DNA of 64,000 nt from assembly GCA_029582155.1 (NCBI GenBank), contig CM055895.1, positions 53,287,250 through 53,351,249 of the forward strand. Direction: 5' to 3'. This document shows, piece by piece, positions 44,714 to 56,657 of this stretch (the stretch's first letter is position 1; the number at the start of each line of letters is the position of its first letter). The position numbers and the translations under genes were made by a program. The notes beneath the pieces were generated by a model, which saw only the letters and a list, made by a program, of their open reading frames with translations, ran no database searches and had not been told where the DNA came from. This DNA is from Panopea generosa. Its lineage: Eukaryota > Mollusca > Bivalvia > Adapedonta > Hiatellidae.

Positions 44714-45175
44714 AGTTTAAACCCGGTTTCAGGCTGCATCAAATCTCGATTTTCATAAAGCCATAATGAGTTACTTTCTCAAAATGTAATATTCAATGAC
44801 TGATATTATAAAATCACAATTCCAGGATTGAGACAATAAATTCACTAATTATCCACAAAATAATCTTAGTACTTAAACGAAAGGTAAACACCAAAACGCA
44901 CACAATACCTTGGCGAGAATTCTTCCATTTACACCGTCTCCTTCTACGATATGACGACGGGTGAAGAGCGAGGTTGGGTGCATCCGTTACCAAGGTAACA
45001 CCCCCCCCCCCCCTCCCCACCCCCAAGTGGCGTATTTGGTTACTGACCGCTCTAAGCCAGTGACTCGTCTTGTCACGTCTTATCTATGTATACAGTGTAC
45101 TTCTCATATCTAGTTCTTATATTGATTATGTTCATTATGTTATGGTGGATGTGTCCTTTGGATGCTAGTTTAATC
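44714..45175. other. spacer between arrays
   Basis: AT-rich, with GTTTAAACCCGGTTTCAGGC immediately after the 38-bp array. A 70-codon minus frame at 44814-45026 crosses the C-run and is unrecognised. Confidence 0.5.
45001..45025 (-). repeat. C-run, potential G-quadruplex on minus strand
   Basis: C13 followed by TCCCCACCCCC gives four or more G-tracts on the minus strand. Confidence 0.8.
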
Positions 45176-45850
<675 letters not shown>

Positions 45851-45924
45851 TAATACTATTTCAAACTTATTCATTTTATTTATATTGTGTTTATTACACA
45901 TCACGCTCAAAGTCTTCCTGGGTA

Positions 45925-46052
45925 GAAGCAATACAAAGCATATGCTGAAAAGATGCCTTGCTCAAGGAGACCACAAACAGTCTTGGTGGAGGACCGAACC
46001 CACGACCCTCCGATCATGCGTTCGATGCTCTACCACTGGGCCACACGCTTTA
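45925..46052 (-). mobile_element. tRNA-derived SINE-like element
   Basis: On the minus strand from 46050: GTGTGGCCCAGTGGTAGAGC contains a near-perfect Pol III A-box (TGGCCCAGTGGTAGAGCA, 46043-46026). The B-box GGTTCGGTCC follows at 46000-45991. The anticodon arm does not form a regular 5-bp stem with a T33, and the acceptor arms do not pair, so it is not a functional tRNA gene. Downstream come TGTGGTCTCCTTGAGCAAGG and CAGGAAGACTTTGAGCG, then AT-rich sequence running into the AAT/GAT microsatellite. The internal Pol III promoter plus a non-tRNA body and a microsatellite tail are what a SINE would show. Confidence 0.6.
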
Positions 46053-46109
46053 CACATAATTGCTACGTCTTCTATTAGTTATTTTATTATTTATGTGATA
46101 TATAAGTCC

Positions 46110-46175
46110 TCCAATAGCACACACACACGCACGTACGCACGCACGCACGCATGCATGCACGCACGCACGCAAGAA
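46110..46175 (+). repeat. (ACGC)n / (CA)n microsatellite
   Basis: CACACACACG followed by ACGC tetramers with ATGC substitutions. It lies beside the 5' side of the SINE-like element. Confidence 0.9.
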
Positions 46176-46843
46176 CGCAAGCACGAACACATCATTAGGC
46201 TTGGTCAAATCATTGAACATAAGTTACCGATACAAACATTACTACATAGGTATCAAAGACAGCCTTCGGTATGAACCCTTAATGCCAGGAAGCTTATTCC
46301 GAGTTTTAACTCTAGATCAAACGTGGCTTAATTATAAACTATATTGCTCTCGTCTTCAATATGGATTTCATACACGGATCAAGGATAAGTAAAATACCAA
46401 AGAGTAATGAAAGTGACATAAAATTGTCAAAATGATTCCGATGAACCATGGGAAAATAACGTATTGTACCATACAGCATATATCGAAAATTTCCCAAACC
46501 ACAATGAAACCGGAATTACCCATTGACTGACCAAAGTAACCAAAGTAACCAAAGTATAGTAACAGGCGCGTGGTGCAGAATTACGATTCGAACAAATGGA
46601 TAATTGGATTGTTTTATTCTTCACAAGATAATACGTGGCGTGTGATGTTACACAATCAAAGAATAGTTCACTAAAGATGCTTTATAGTTTACCTTAGAAA
46701 TATTTTATTGAATTCAGAAATACTGATTTTAAGAATTTATGGGTATAGGAAATAACGTTCCACATATGGACGCGTAAATTGTAAGGGTCTTTCATTGTAT
46801 CACTCAATCACTTACGTACTTTTATACCAGACATCAGATCAGA
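46176..46843. other. single-copy stretch, no supported gene
   Basis: Short frames at 46201-46392 plus and 46427-46624 minus are unrecognised. CCAAAGTAA occurs three times in tandem at about 46531-46556. Confidence 0.5.
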
Positions 46844-47234
46844 GGTGTAAGCCCACAATTGATTTTTGTTCTTTATTTTACAGTAAATAAAAACAGTTTG
46901 CATGCTTTGCAATCACGGAGAGATCAAAATTAAAGAAATAAAACTTACATTTATTGTTTGCCAACCACTGCACTACCAATATATGATGAGAAAGTGAAAA
47001 GTCATGTAGCATATAAACAAATATTTTGCTGGCCGGTGTGCAGACTGCGACAAAGTGAAATCATGTATTCATATCCCAATTTTTTTTCTAAATTCACAAT
47101 TTAAACATGACAATGCTTTCAAAATGTTCAAAATACACCAATAATGCCATTTAAATAATAAAATAATGAGCATTAAAATAAGGAAAATGTATTTTTATCG
47201 AAGCAGAAACAAGGATTATCGATAGCCGCCATTT
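46844..47234. repeat. dispersed repeat, copy B
   Basis: About 391 bp aligned in the same orientation with 6971-7374, starting GGTGTAAGCCCACAATTGAT and ending near GATAGCCGCCATTT. Copies differ by many substitutions and a few short indels, so they are old relative to the satellite duplications. The open frame in copy A is not kept here. Confidence 0.85.
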
Positions 47235-48699
47235 AAAACCATACATGTAGCTAATGAAGACTATAGATAATCAGGAGTTGGATAAATGTCTTTAGTTAAG
47301 TTAATACTAATCTATTTAAGCTTGATTGAAAAAAGTTTGTCAAAAGCACAAAACGTTTCCAATAAAACGAAAACTCTTGTGTCACTGTCCATTTAAATAT
47401 ATTTAACTCGGAGAACTATGGGACAGGGTGCGTGTGGCTTTCCGTAGGTCGCGGATGAGCATGGCGATCAGGACACGATCAAATGATTCGTTTCTTTGAT
47501 GTTTTTATTTTATGAAACATTTATATTTCTTCCATTAACCATACTTATGAATTTTGAAAATGAAATCTAATTAAGAAAATTCTGTCATTATTTTTTTTCA
47601 ATTAATCTGCCGCAATGGGATTGGCTGTAACTAAAGTTATAATAACTTGTAGCCCAGTCTATGTTATGTTTGTAATTAGGTAATTGTATGAATGGTTATA
47701 CATGTGTTGTAAATCTTAATATTATGCAATAAAATATGATTAAACTAAAAAGCCCGATTGAGTAGAAAGTCCAAAGCTTATATGAACACTCTCAAGTCAG
47801 TTTCCTGGGTAGAACCAGTACAGATTTATTTTTTAGATTCATCAGATCGAGTTGGTGTGAAGTACCAATACTTTATCAACTATCAATGACGTTGAAGTCT
47901 ATATAAAAGTGAATGCTATCGAAATACGAATAAAGAGATACTCTTTATTTTGATACCTCTGTCGACATGAATTATACAGGTGAATAACGCTACATGAGAC
48001 TTGTTAAGGAAATCGAAAAACATAATGTTGATTAAACTTAAACAATATGATATGAAATATTTTTGTAATATTTGCATTATGTTACATTATTAAAATGTCA
48101 CGATCGGTTACATTTTATACTAATATTTTTTTAAGAAAATGTATGTTAAATTCATATGTTTGACTTTAAAAACCTAATATCAATGTTATAGAAGGCTTCA
48201 CGAAAACTAAAAAAACATACTTTTCATTTTCAACCCAATCCTTACTCCTTTTATTATTTTAAGTACCATATATTTTCAATTTCTCCTTACTTCTTCCATT
48301 ATGTATGACTGTTTTACCTTTCTTACTATTTTTACCTGCCTCGTTTATATTTCTTTTAGTGAGAACATTTTCTATTCATTAATCCATCCCCTGTCCTGTT
48401 ATTGATAGCTAATTTAAACTATATTTTATTTCTGTGTAGATATTGTGGAAATGTTCATTTATGTATTAAGAAACGACATATAAATGGGAAAAGCTGTGTA
48501 AATTAAAGATGACAAAAGCGTGAAGACATGTCTATCAACTATGGCTAATTTTAAAATTGAATCAGAAGACGACATACTGCAATGTTTTATTGCGATTTAA
48601 TATATATAATTATTTCATATAATGCAACTTTTGCAAATATTGTAACATTCATGTACGTGAATGATACAAATGAAAACTGAGGAACACAGGTAAAGGGCC
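47235..48699. other. single-copy AT-rich stretch, no supported gene
   Basis: No recognisable coding segment. GCAATAAAATATGATTAAAC near 47727 looks like a polyadenylation region and could be the 3' end of a gene or retroelement on the plus strand, but nothing upstream confirms this. Confidence 0.45.
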
Positions 48700-49020
48700 A
48701 CGTATGTTAAACATGATTATATTAAACAAAACATATGTTAACCGTATGTTAAACTTATGTTTAACGTGCGTTTTGATTAACATGCGTTTCAAAACATATG
48801 GTTAACCTATTTAAATTAACATATGATAATCAAAAAAGCGTGTAAAACATACGTTAACATAAACATATATTAAACTGCGCGCGGCACTATTTACATGAGA
48901 AACGTACGTTTTTGACCGTATGTTTTTGACCGTATGTTTTTTACCGTACGTTTTTGACCGTACTTTTTTGACCGTACGTTTTTGACCGTATGTTTTTACG
49001 TTAAAAGTACTTTTAACATG
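48700..49020. repeat. palindrome-rich block with ACATATGTTAAC words
   Basis: The sequence repeatedly uses ATGTTAAAC, ACATATGTTAAC, GGTTAACC and AACATACGTTAACAT in both orientations. It contains a short GCGCGCGG island, then seven 14-bp units. It ends in the perfect 18-bp palindrome GTTAAAAGTACTTTTAAC at 49000-49017. Confidence 0.75.
48903..49000. repeat. 14-bp tandem repeat x7
   Basis: CGTACGTTTTTGAC recurs seven times exactly every 14 bp, with CGTATG, CGTACT and TTTTAC variants. Confidence 0.95.
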
Positions 49021-51039
49021 CGTGACATTCTTACCTGTGTATATAAAAAAATAGAAGTCAATTTCAATATTTGTGCATATTTGAAATATTCATAGTTGTA
49101 AAAGTAATAATCACGGATGTCTATCTAAAACTAAATATCTTTTGAAATATGTGTAGATGGATATTATATGCATATTGACATATTCGAATGATTTGTAAAT
49201 TTAAATTTGTTTAATTCTAAATAATGATGTCAATGGTCATCCGGAGTCGAGTGGTCCAAGTCGCTGTCGTTTTATACCTCTCACATCTAAGATCGGGGGT
49301 TCTACTCAGATTCATTCTTCCTCCGCAATTACAACTGGAAATCTGTCATGTAGGTTGGTCTTATTGCAGTGGCAATATTTACTTCATTTATATATGAACT
49401 TATCAATAAAATCGTGATTTCTATGTTTATTAAGATGTTTCATTGTTTGATCTTGTTAAATATGTTTCGGTAACAGACAAGATCAAATGGATAGAGATTT
49501 TTTACTACAAACTCACAATTGTACGATTTGTATGTTAGTTATTATAATGTAAATTAACAATAGTTTTATTATCGTTATAGAATAATACATATCTATGGCC
49601 GGACACAGCCTGAAACTGAGATCTGCATACGTGCTTAAAATATCGTAGAATTAAGTGCTTAATGATGTCGTATATAATTATCTTATAAGAAGTGTTTGAG
49701 ATTTTGCCGCCATATTTGTAATCATATATGTGACCACATGGGTCTCTGTAAATAATAGAAATAAACTCATCAAACTCGTGTTACTGAAAATGGAGTTTAG
49801 GTCAGTCTTTACAAATGCATTGAAGATCGCATACAATAAAAGCAGTATTGACATCGAAAATAATATCAAAGAGAACATTCGAAGTACAGAGAACAGACAG
49901 GAAAGAACACAGTGGACTGACCAGACCGTCGTCATCGGGACATGAAGGATAGTGTTAAATGCAACTTCCCTGCTGTCCATATCACTGGCTCAAGCAGTTT
50001 TCTCTGTTCAAGCCGCATTGAATGGAACCCGTGATCTAATCCTTATGGACAAACGGTACTAACAACACTAAATTAAAGTATATGGACTACAGATGTCGCT
50101 GTCTATATATGAAATTAATGTCATTAGCATAATTTATTCATAATAGAGGCAATGCGTGTTTCTTTAAAATGTGAAGCCCCAAAATAATTGTTTTCAGAGT
50201 ATAAAATACTTTACATAAAACTATTTTCAGACACTGAAGACAAATTCGCTGATATAGTTACATAAATATTAAATATTTGGAATTATTGACTTACCGCTAC
50301 TGCTAAAATGAATATATCAAGCAATCCATAGAAACTAAAATCAGACCACTATAAAAGAAAAAAGCATATACTCTCTACAGAATCAAAATCAAAACTAACA
50401 ATTTGGCTTTAAATGAAATTTATTTAAGAGCTTTCCTTCCTTTTATTGATCTTTCTAAAACAATTAAACTTCTTATTAAGGAACAATAGGGCATTTAGGA
50501 CGGCGAAATTGAGAATATATCTTAGTCATTATAGAAAACATTGCTTCCATTATCCAGAAAGAAGATAAGTGCCAAAACACGAACAACTCTTCGCCATATA
50601 CTCGGCACCGCACAAGCGACTGTATTGTTATAACGCTCCTACAAAAAGGAAAGGGAGGGATACGCCATTGAGAACAAAGCCTTAGAGTCTTGGCATCGTC
50701 GCTCGATTGCTTTCTGGGTGTTTGATTCACCGTGGGTAACTCTTACAGTGTCTGGCAAAAAACGCAGGCTAATGAAACACGATATAATTTTGAATAATTA
50801 AATGTAACTTCGAATAACAGTACCCACTTCAATATTAACAGCGAAATCAAATGAATAAACAATTTTAGGAAGAAAAGTCTGTATAATAAACATAAATGAT
50901 GCAGTCGAATTGCTACAAGAGATTACATGCAATTAATTAAACATAATATTAATTAGTAAAAAACATGTAATCTTGTTTTTTTCAGAAACGAGAACTTGTT
51001 TATCAAATAATTTAAAAGGGAATCTCAAACAATTTTGAG
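49021..51039. other. single-copy stretch with weak open frames, no supported gene
   Basis: Open frames at 49730-49945 plus (71 codons), 49678-49980 minus (100 codons, hydrophobic because it is the antisense of the former) and 50476-50730 minus (84 codons) have no motif I recognise. The plus frame has a more polar, coding-like composition (many N, E, K, R, T), so it could be an exon fragment, but this is weak. A tRNA-like fragment lies at 49245-49310. Confidence 0.45.
49245..49310 (+). mobile_element. degenerate tRNA-derived (Leu/Ser-like) SINE head
   Basis: GAGTGGTCCAAGTCGCTGTCG (49250-49270) is an A-box region and GGTTCTACTCA (49298-49308) a weak B-box. Both words have matches in the minus-strand fragment at 9319-9400. 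A typical tRNA fold is not formed. Confidence 0.45.
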
Positions 51040-54000
51040 AAGTATCGGGATGATGGTCTGGGGCAGAAGTATGGGAATAATGGTCTGGGGCAGTAGTTTA
51101 GATGATGGTCTGAGGCAAAAGTATGTGGTGATGGTCAGGGGCAGTAGTTTAGATGATGGTCTGAGGCAAAAGTATGTGGTGATGGTCAGGGGCAGTAGTT
51201 TAGATGATGGTCTGAGGCAAAAGTATGGGGTGATGGTCTAATGCAGAAGTATAGGATGATAGTCTTCGGCAGAAGTATGTGGTGATGGTCTGGGCAGAAG
51301 TATGTGGTGATGATCTGGGGCAGAAGTATGGGGTGATGGTTTGGGGCAGAAGTATGAGGTGATGATCTGGGGCAGAAGTATGGGGTGATGGTTTGGGGCA
51401 GAAGTATGGGGTGACGGTTTGATGCAGAAGTATGACGTGATGGTGTGGGACAGAAGTATGGGGTGATGGTCTATGGCAGAAGTATGTGGTGATGGTCTGG
51501 GCAGAAGTATGTGGTGATGGTCTAAGGCAGAAGTATAGGGTGATGGTTTGGGGCAGAAGTATGAGGTGATGATCTGGGGCAGAAGTATGGGGTGATAGTC
51601 TTCGGCAGAAGTATGTGGTGATGGTCTGGGCAGAAGTATAGGGTGATAGTCTTCGGCAGAAGTATGTGGTGATGGTCTGGGCAGAAGTATGTGGTGATGG
51701 TCTAAGGCAGAAGTATGGGGTGATGGTTTGGGGCAGAAGTATGAGGTGATGATCTGGGGCAGAAGTATGGGGTGATGATCTGGGGCAGAAGTATGGGGTA
51801 ATGTTCTGTGGCAGAATTATGGGGTGATGGTTTGGGGCAGAAGTATGGGGTGACGGTTTGATGCAGAAGTATGACGTGATGGTGTGGGACAGAAGTATGG
51901 GGTGATGGTCTAGGGCAGAAGTATGGGGTGATGGTCTAGGGCAGAAGTATGGGTTATGGTTTGGGGCAGAAGTATGAAGTGATGGTCGGGGCCAGAAGTA
52001 TATGGTGGTCGTCTGCGGCAGAAGTATGAGGTGATGGTCTGGGGCAGAAGTTGGAGGTGATGATCTTCGGCAGAAGTATAAGGTGATGGTCTTTGGCAGA
52101 AGTATGGGGTGATGGTCTGGGGCAGAAGTTGGAGGTGATGATCTTCGGCAGAAGTATAAGGTGATGGTCTTTGGCAGAAGTATGGGGTGATGGTCTAGGG
52201 CAGAAGTATGGGGTTATGGTTTGGGGCAGAAGTATGAGGTGATAGTCGGGGCCAGAAGTATGGAGTGATGGTCTGCGGCAAAAACATGAGGTGATGGTCG
52301 GGGCCAGAAGTATAGGGTGATAGTCTTCGGCAGAAGAATGAGGTGACGGTCTTCGGCAGAAGTATGGGATGATGGTCTGGGGCAGAAGTATGGAGTGATG
52401 ATCTGGGGCAAATGTATGGGGTGATGTTCTTCGGCAGAAGTATGGGGTGATGGTGTAAGGCAAAAGTATGGGGTGATGGTCTAAGGCATAAGTATTAGGT
52501 GATGGTCTAAGGCAGAAGTATGAGGTCATGGAGTTAGGCAGAAGGATTGGGTGATGGTCTAAGGCATAAGTATGAGATGATGGTCTTCGGCAGAAATATG
52601 GGGTGATGGTCTTCGACAGAAGTATGGGATGATGGTCTTCGGCAGAAGGATTGGGTGATGGTCTAAGGAAGAAGTATGGGGTGGTGGTCTGGGGCAGAAG
52701 TATGAAGTGATGGTCTGGGGCAAAAGAATGGGGTGATGGTCTTCGGCAGAAGTATGGGGTGATGGTATTCGGCAGAAGTATGGGGTGATGGTTTAAGGCA
52801 GAAGTATTGGGTGATGATCTTCGACAGAAGTATGGGGTGATGGTCTAAGGCAGAAGTATGGGGTGATGGTCTTCGACAGAAGTATGGAGTGATGGTATCC
52901 GGCAGAAAGATTGGTTGATGGTCTAAGGCAGAAATATGGGGTGATGGTCTAAGGCAGAAGGATTGGGTGATGTTCTAAGGGAGAAGTATGGGATGATAGT
53001 CTGGGGCAGAAGTATGAAGTAATGGTCTGGGGCAGAAGTATGGGGTGATGGTCTAAGGCAAAAGTATGAGGTAATGGTCTAAGGCAAAAGTATGGGGTGA
53101 TGGTTTAAGGCAGATGTCTGGGGTGATGGTCTAAGGCAGAAGTATTGGGTAATGGTCCTCGGCAAAAATATGATGTGATGGTCTAAGGCAGAAGTATGAG
53201 ATGATGGTCTAAGGCAGAAGAATGAGGTGATGGTCTTCGGCAGAAGTATGGGGATATGGTATAAGGCAGAAGTATGAGGTGATGGTCTTTGGCAGAAGTA
53301 TGAGGTGATGGTCTTCGGAAGAAAGATTGGTTGATGGTTTTCCGCAGAACGGCTAGGTGATGGTCTGGGGCAGAATTACGAGGTGATGGTTTTCGGCAGA
53401 AGTATGATGTGATGGTTTGGGACAGAAGTATGGGGTGAGGGTCTTCGACAGAAGTATGGGGTGATGGTTTTCGGCAGAATGATTGGGTGATGGTTTGGGG
53501 CAGAAGTATGAGGTGATGGTTTGGGGCAGAAGTATGATGTGATGGTCTAAGGCGGAAGTATGAGGATATGATCTTCGGCAGAAGTACGAGATGATGGTCT
53601 TTGGCAAAAGTACGATGTGATGTCTAAGGCAGAAGTATGGGGTGATGGTCTTCGGCAGAAGTATGAGATGATGGTCTTCGGCAGATGGATGAGGTGATAG
53701 ACAGGGGCAGAAGTATGGGGCGATGGTCTGAGGCAGAAGAATGGGGTGATGATATGGGGCAGAAGTACTGGGTGATGGTCTGGGGCATAAGTACGGGGTG
53801 ATGGTCTAAGGCAGAAGGATTGGGTGATGGTTTGGGGCAGAAGTATGGGGTGATGATCTTCGGCAGAAGTAAGAGATGATGGTCTTCGGCAGAAGTATGA
53901 GGTGATGGTCTGGGGCAGAAGTATGAGATGATGGTCTTTGGCAGAAGTACGAAGTGATAGTCTGGGGCAAAAGTACGAGGTGATGGTCTGGGGCAGAAGT

Positions 54001-55816
54001 ACGAGATGATGGTCTACGGCAGAAGTACGAGGTGATGGTCTTCGGCAGAAGCACGAGGTGATGGTCTTTGGCAGAAGTATGATGTGATGGTCTGGGGCAG
54101 AAGTATGAGGTGATGGTCGGGGGCAGAAGCATGAAGTGGTGGTCTAAGGCAGAAGTATGAGGTGATGGTCTGGGCAGAAGTATGAGATGATGGTCGGGGG
54201 GGCAGAAGTATGTGGTGATGGTCTTATGGGGTGATGGTCTGGGACTGAAGTATGAGATGATGATCTGGGGCAGAAATATGAGATGATGATCTTCGGCAGA
54301 CGTATGAGGTGATGGTCTTCGGCAGAAGTATGGGGTGATGGTCTGGGGCTGAAGTATAGGGTGATGGTCTGGGGCAGAAGTATGGGCTGATGGTCTTCGG
54401 CAGAAGTATGAGGTGATTGTGTTCGGCAGAAGTATGGGGTGATGGCCAAAGGCAGAAGTATGGGGTGATGGCCAAAGGCAGAAGTATGGGGTAATGGCCT
54501 AAGGCAGAAGTATGTGGTGACGGTTTTGGGCAGAAGTATGGGTTGACGGTCTAGGGCAGAAATATGTAGTGACGGTTTTGGGCAGAAGTATGTGGGACGG
54601 TCAAGGGCAGAAGTATGTGGTGTCGGGTTCGGGTAAGAAATATGGGATGATGGTCTGGGGCAGAAGTTTGGGCTGATGATTTAGGCAGAAGAATGGGGCA
54701 ATGATCTGTGGCAGAAGTATGGGGTGATGATCTCCGGCAGAAGTATTGGGTATTGGTCCAGGACAGAAGAATGGGGTAATGGTCTAGTATAGAATTATGG
54801 GGTGATGATCTGAGACAGAAGTATGGGGTGATGATCTGAGACAGAAGTATGGGTGGTGGTCTGGGACAGAAGTATGGCGTGATGGGCAGAAGTATGGGGT
54901 GATAGTCTGGGGCAGAAATATGGGGTGATAATCTGAGATAGAAGTATGGGGTGTTGATCTGGGTCAGAAGATTTGGGTGATGGTCCTTGGCAAAACTATG
55001 GGTGATGGTCTTGGACAGAGGTATGGGGCGATGGTCTGGGGTAGAAGTATGGGGTGATGGTCTTGAACAGAAGTATGGGGTGGTGGTCTGGGGCAGAAAG
55101 ATGGGGATGATGGTTTGGGTAAGAAATATAGGATGATGGTCTGGGGCAGAAGTTTTGGGCTGATGATCTAGGCAGAAGTATGGGGTAATAATCTGAGACA
55201 GAGATCTGGGTCAGAAGTATGGGCGATGGTCTGGGACAGAAGTATGGCGTGATGGGCAGAAGTATGGGGTGTTGATCTGGGTCAGAAGTTTTGGTTGATG
55301 GTCCGTGGCAGAATTATGGGTGATGGTCTTGGACAGAGGTATGGGACGATGGTCTGGGATAGAAGTATGGGGCAATGATTTGGGGCAGAAGTATTGGGTG
55401 ATGATCTGGGGAGGAGTATGGGGTTAATGGTCAGTGGCAGAAGTATGTGGTAATGGTCTAGGATAGAAGTATGGGATGATGATCTGAGATAGAAGTATGG
55501 CGTGATGATCTGGGACAGAAGTATGGTGGGACGGTCTGGGGCAGAAGTATGGGGTGATGGTCTAGGGAAGAGTATGTGGTTATGATCTGAGATAGAAGTA
55601 TGGGGTGATGGTCTGAGTCAGATGTTTGGGTGATGGTCTGTGCCAGAACTATGGGCGATGGTCTTGGAAGTATTGGGAGATGATCTGTGGCAGAAGTATC
55701 AGGTGTTTATCTGGGGAGGAGTATGGGGTTGATGGTCTGTGGCAAATGTATAGGGTGGTGGTCTGGGACAAATGTATGGAGTGATGATCTTGGGCAGTAG
55801 TATGGGGTGATGGTCT
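51040..55816. repeat. 26-bp minisatellite array II
   Basis: The unit is GCAGAAGTATGGGGTGATGG followed by TCTGGG, 26 bp, roughly 180 copies by length. Variant positions are GGGG/GAGG/GTGG after TAT and CTGGGG/CTTCGG/CTAAGG/TTTGGG before GCAGAAG. It is unrelated in sequence to array I (11230-13500) although the period is the same. From about 54500 onward, units are more irregular (GACAG, short deletions), showing decay at the right side. Minus-strand frames of 65-190 codons are repeat artefacts. Confidence 0.97.
51250..51950. repeat. local higher-order repeats in 26-bp array II
   Basis: A two-unit string with TTTGATGCAGAAGTATGACG and GATGGTGTGGGACAG is seen at about 51418 and 51858, offset 440 bp. 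A GATAGTCTTCGGCAGAAG plus GATGGTCTGGGCAG pair recurs at about 51257, 51594 and 51640. These are small segmental duplications. Confidence 0.75.
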
Positions 55817-56657
55817 CAGGCTTGATCTGACACAATATATCCAATCAGACCTGATCTGAAACTATATATCCAATCAGGCCTGATCTTACACTACATAGCA
55901 AGTCTCAACACATTCATGATCTGACACCATATATCCAATCAGGCCTACTCTGACACTACATAGCGTGTCTCAACAAATTCATGATCTGACAATATATATC
56001 CAATCAGGCCTAATCTGACACTACATAGCCAGTCTCAGCACAGTCCTGGTTTGACACCATATATCAAATCAGACTTGATCTGACACTACATAGCCAGTCT
56101 CAACACATTCATGATCTGAAACCATATATCTAATCAGGCCTAATCTTACACTACATAGCCAGTCTCAACACATTCATGATCTGATACCATATATCTAATC
56201 AGGCCTAATCTTACACTACATAGCCAGTCTCAACACAGTCCTGGTCTGACACCATATATCCAATCAGGCCTAATCTGACACTACATAGCCAGTCTCAGCA
56301 CAGTCCTGGTTTGACACCATATATCAAATCAGACTTGATCTTACACTACATAGCCAGTCTCAACACATTCATGAACTGATACCATATATCTAATCAGGTC
56401 TAATCTTACATTACATAGCCAGTCTCAACACATTCATGATCTGATACCATATATTTAATCAGGCCTAATCTTACACTACATAGCCAGTCTCAACACAGTC
56501 CTGGTCTGACACCATATATCCAATCGGGCCTACTCTGACAATACATAGCCAGTCTCAACACAATCCTGGTCTGACACCATATATCCAATCAGGCCTAATC
56601 TTACACTATATAGCCAGTCTCAACACAGTCCTGGTCTGACACCATATATCCAATCAT

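Noticed and set aside
42299-44758. 819-codon open frame and other long frames on both strands
   Set aside because: They exist because the 38-bp unit lacks stops in all six frames. All translate to the same short-period repeat, with no start context or domain.
45980-46050. Functional tRNA gene on the minus strand
   Set aside because: Good A- and B-boxes but no regular anticodon stem or acceptor pairing.
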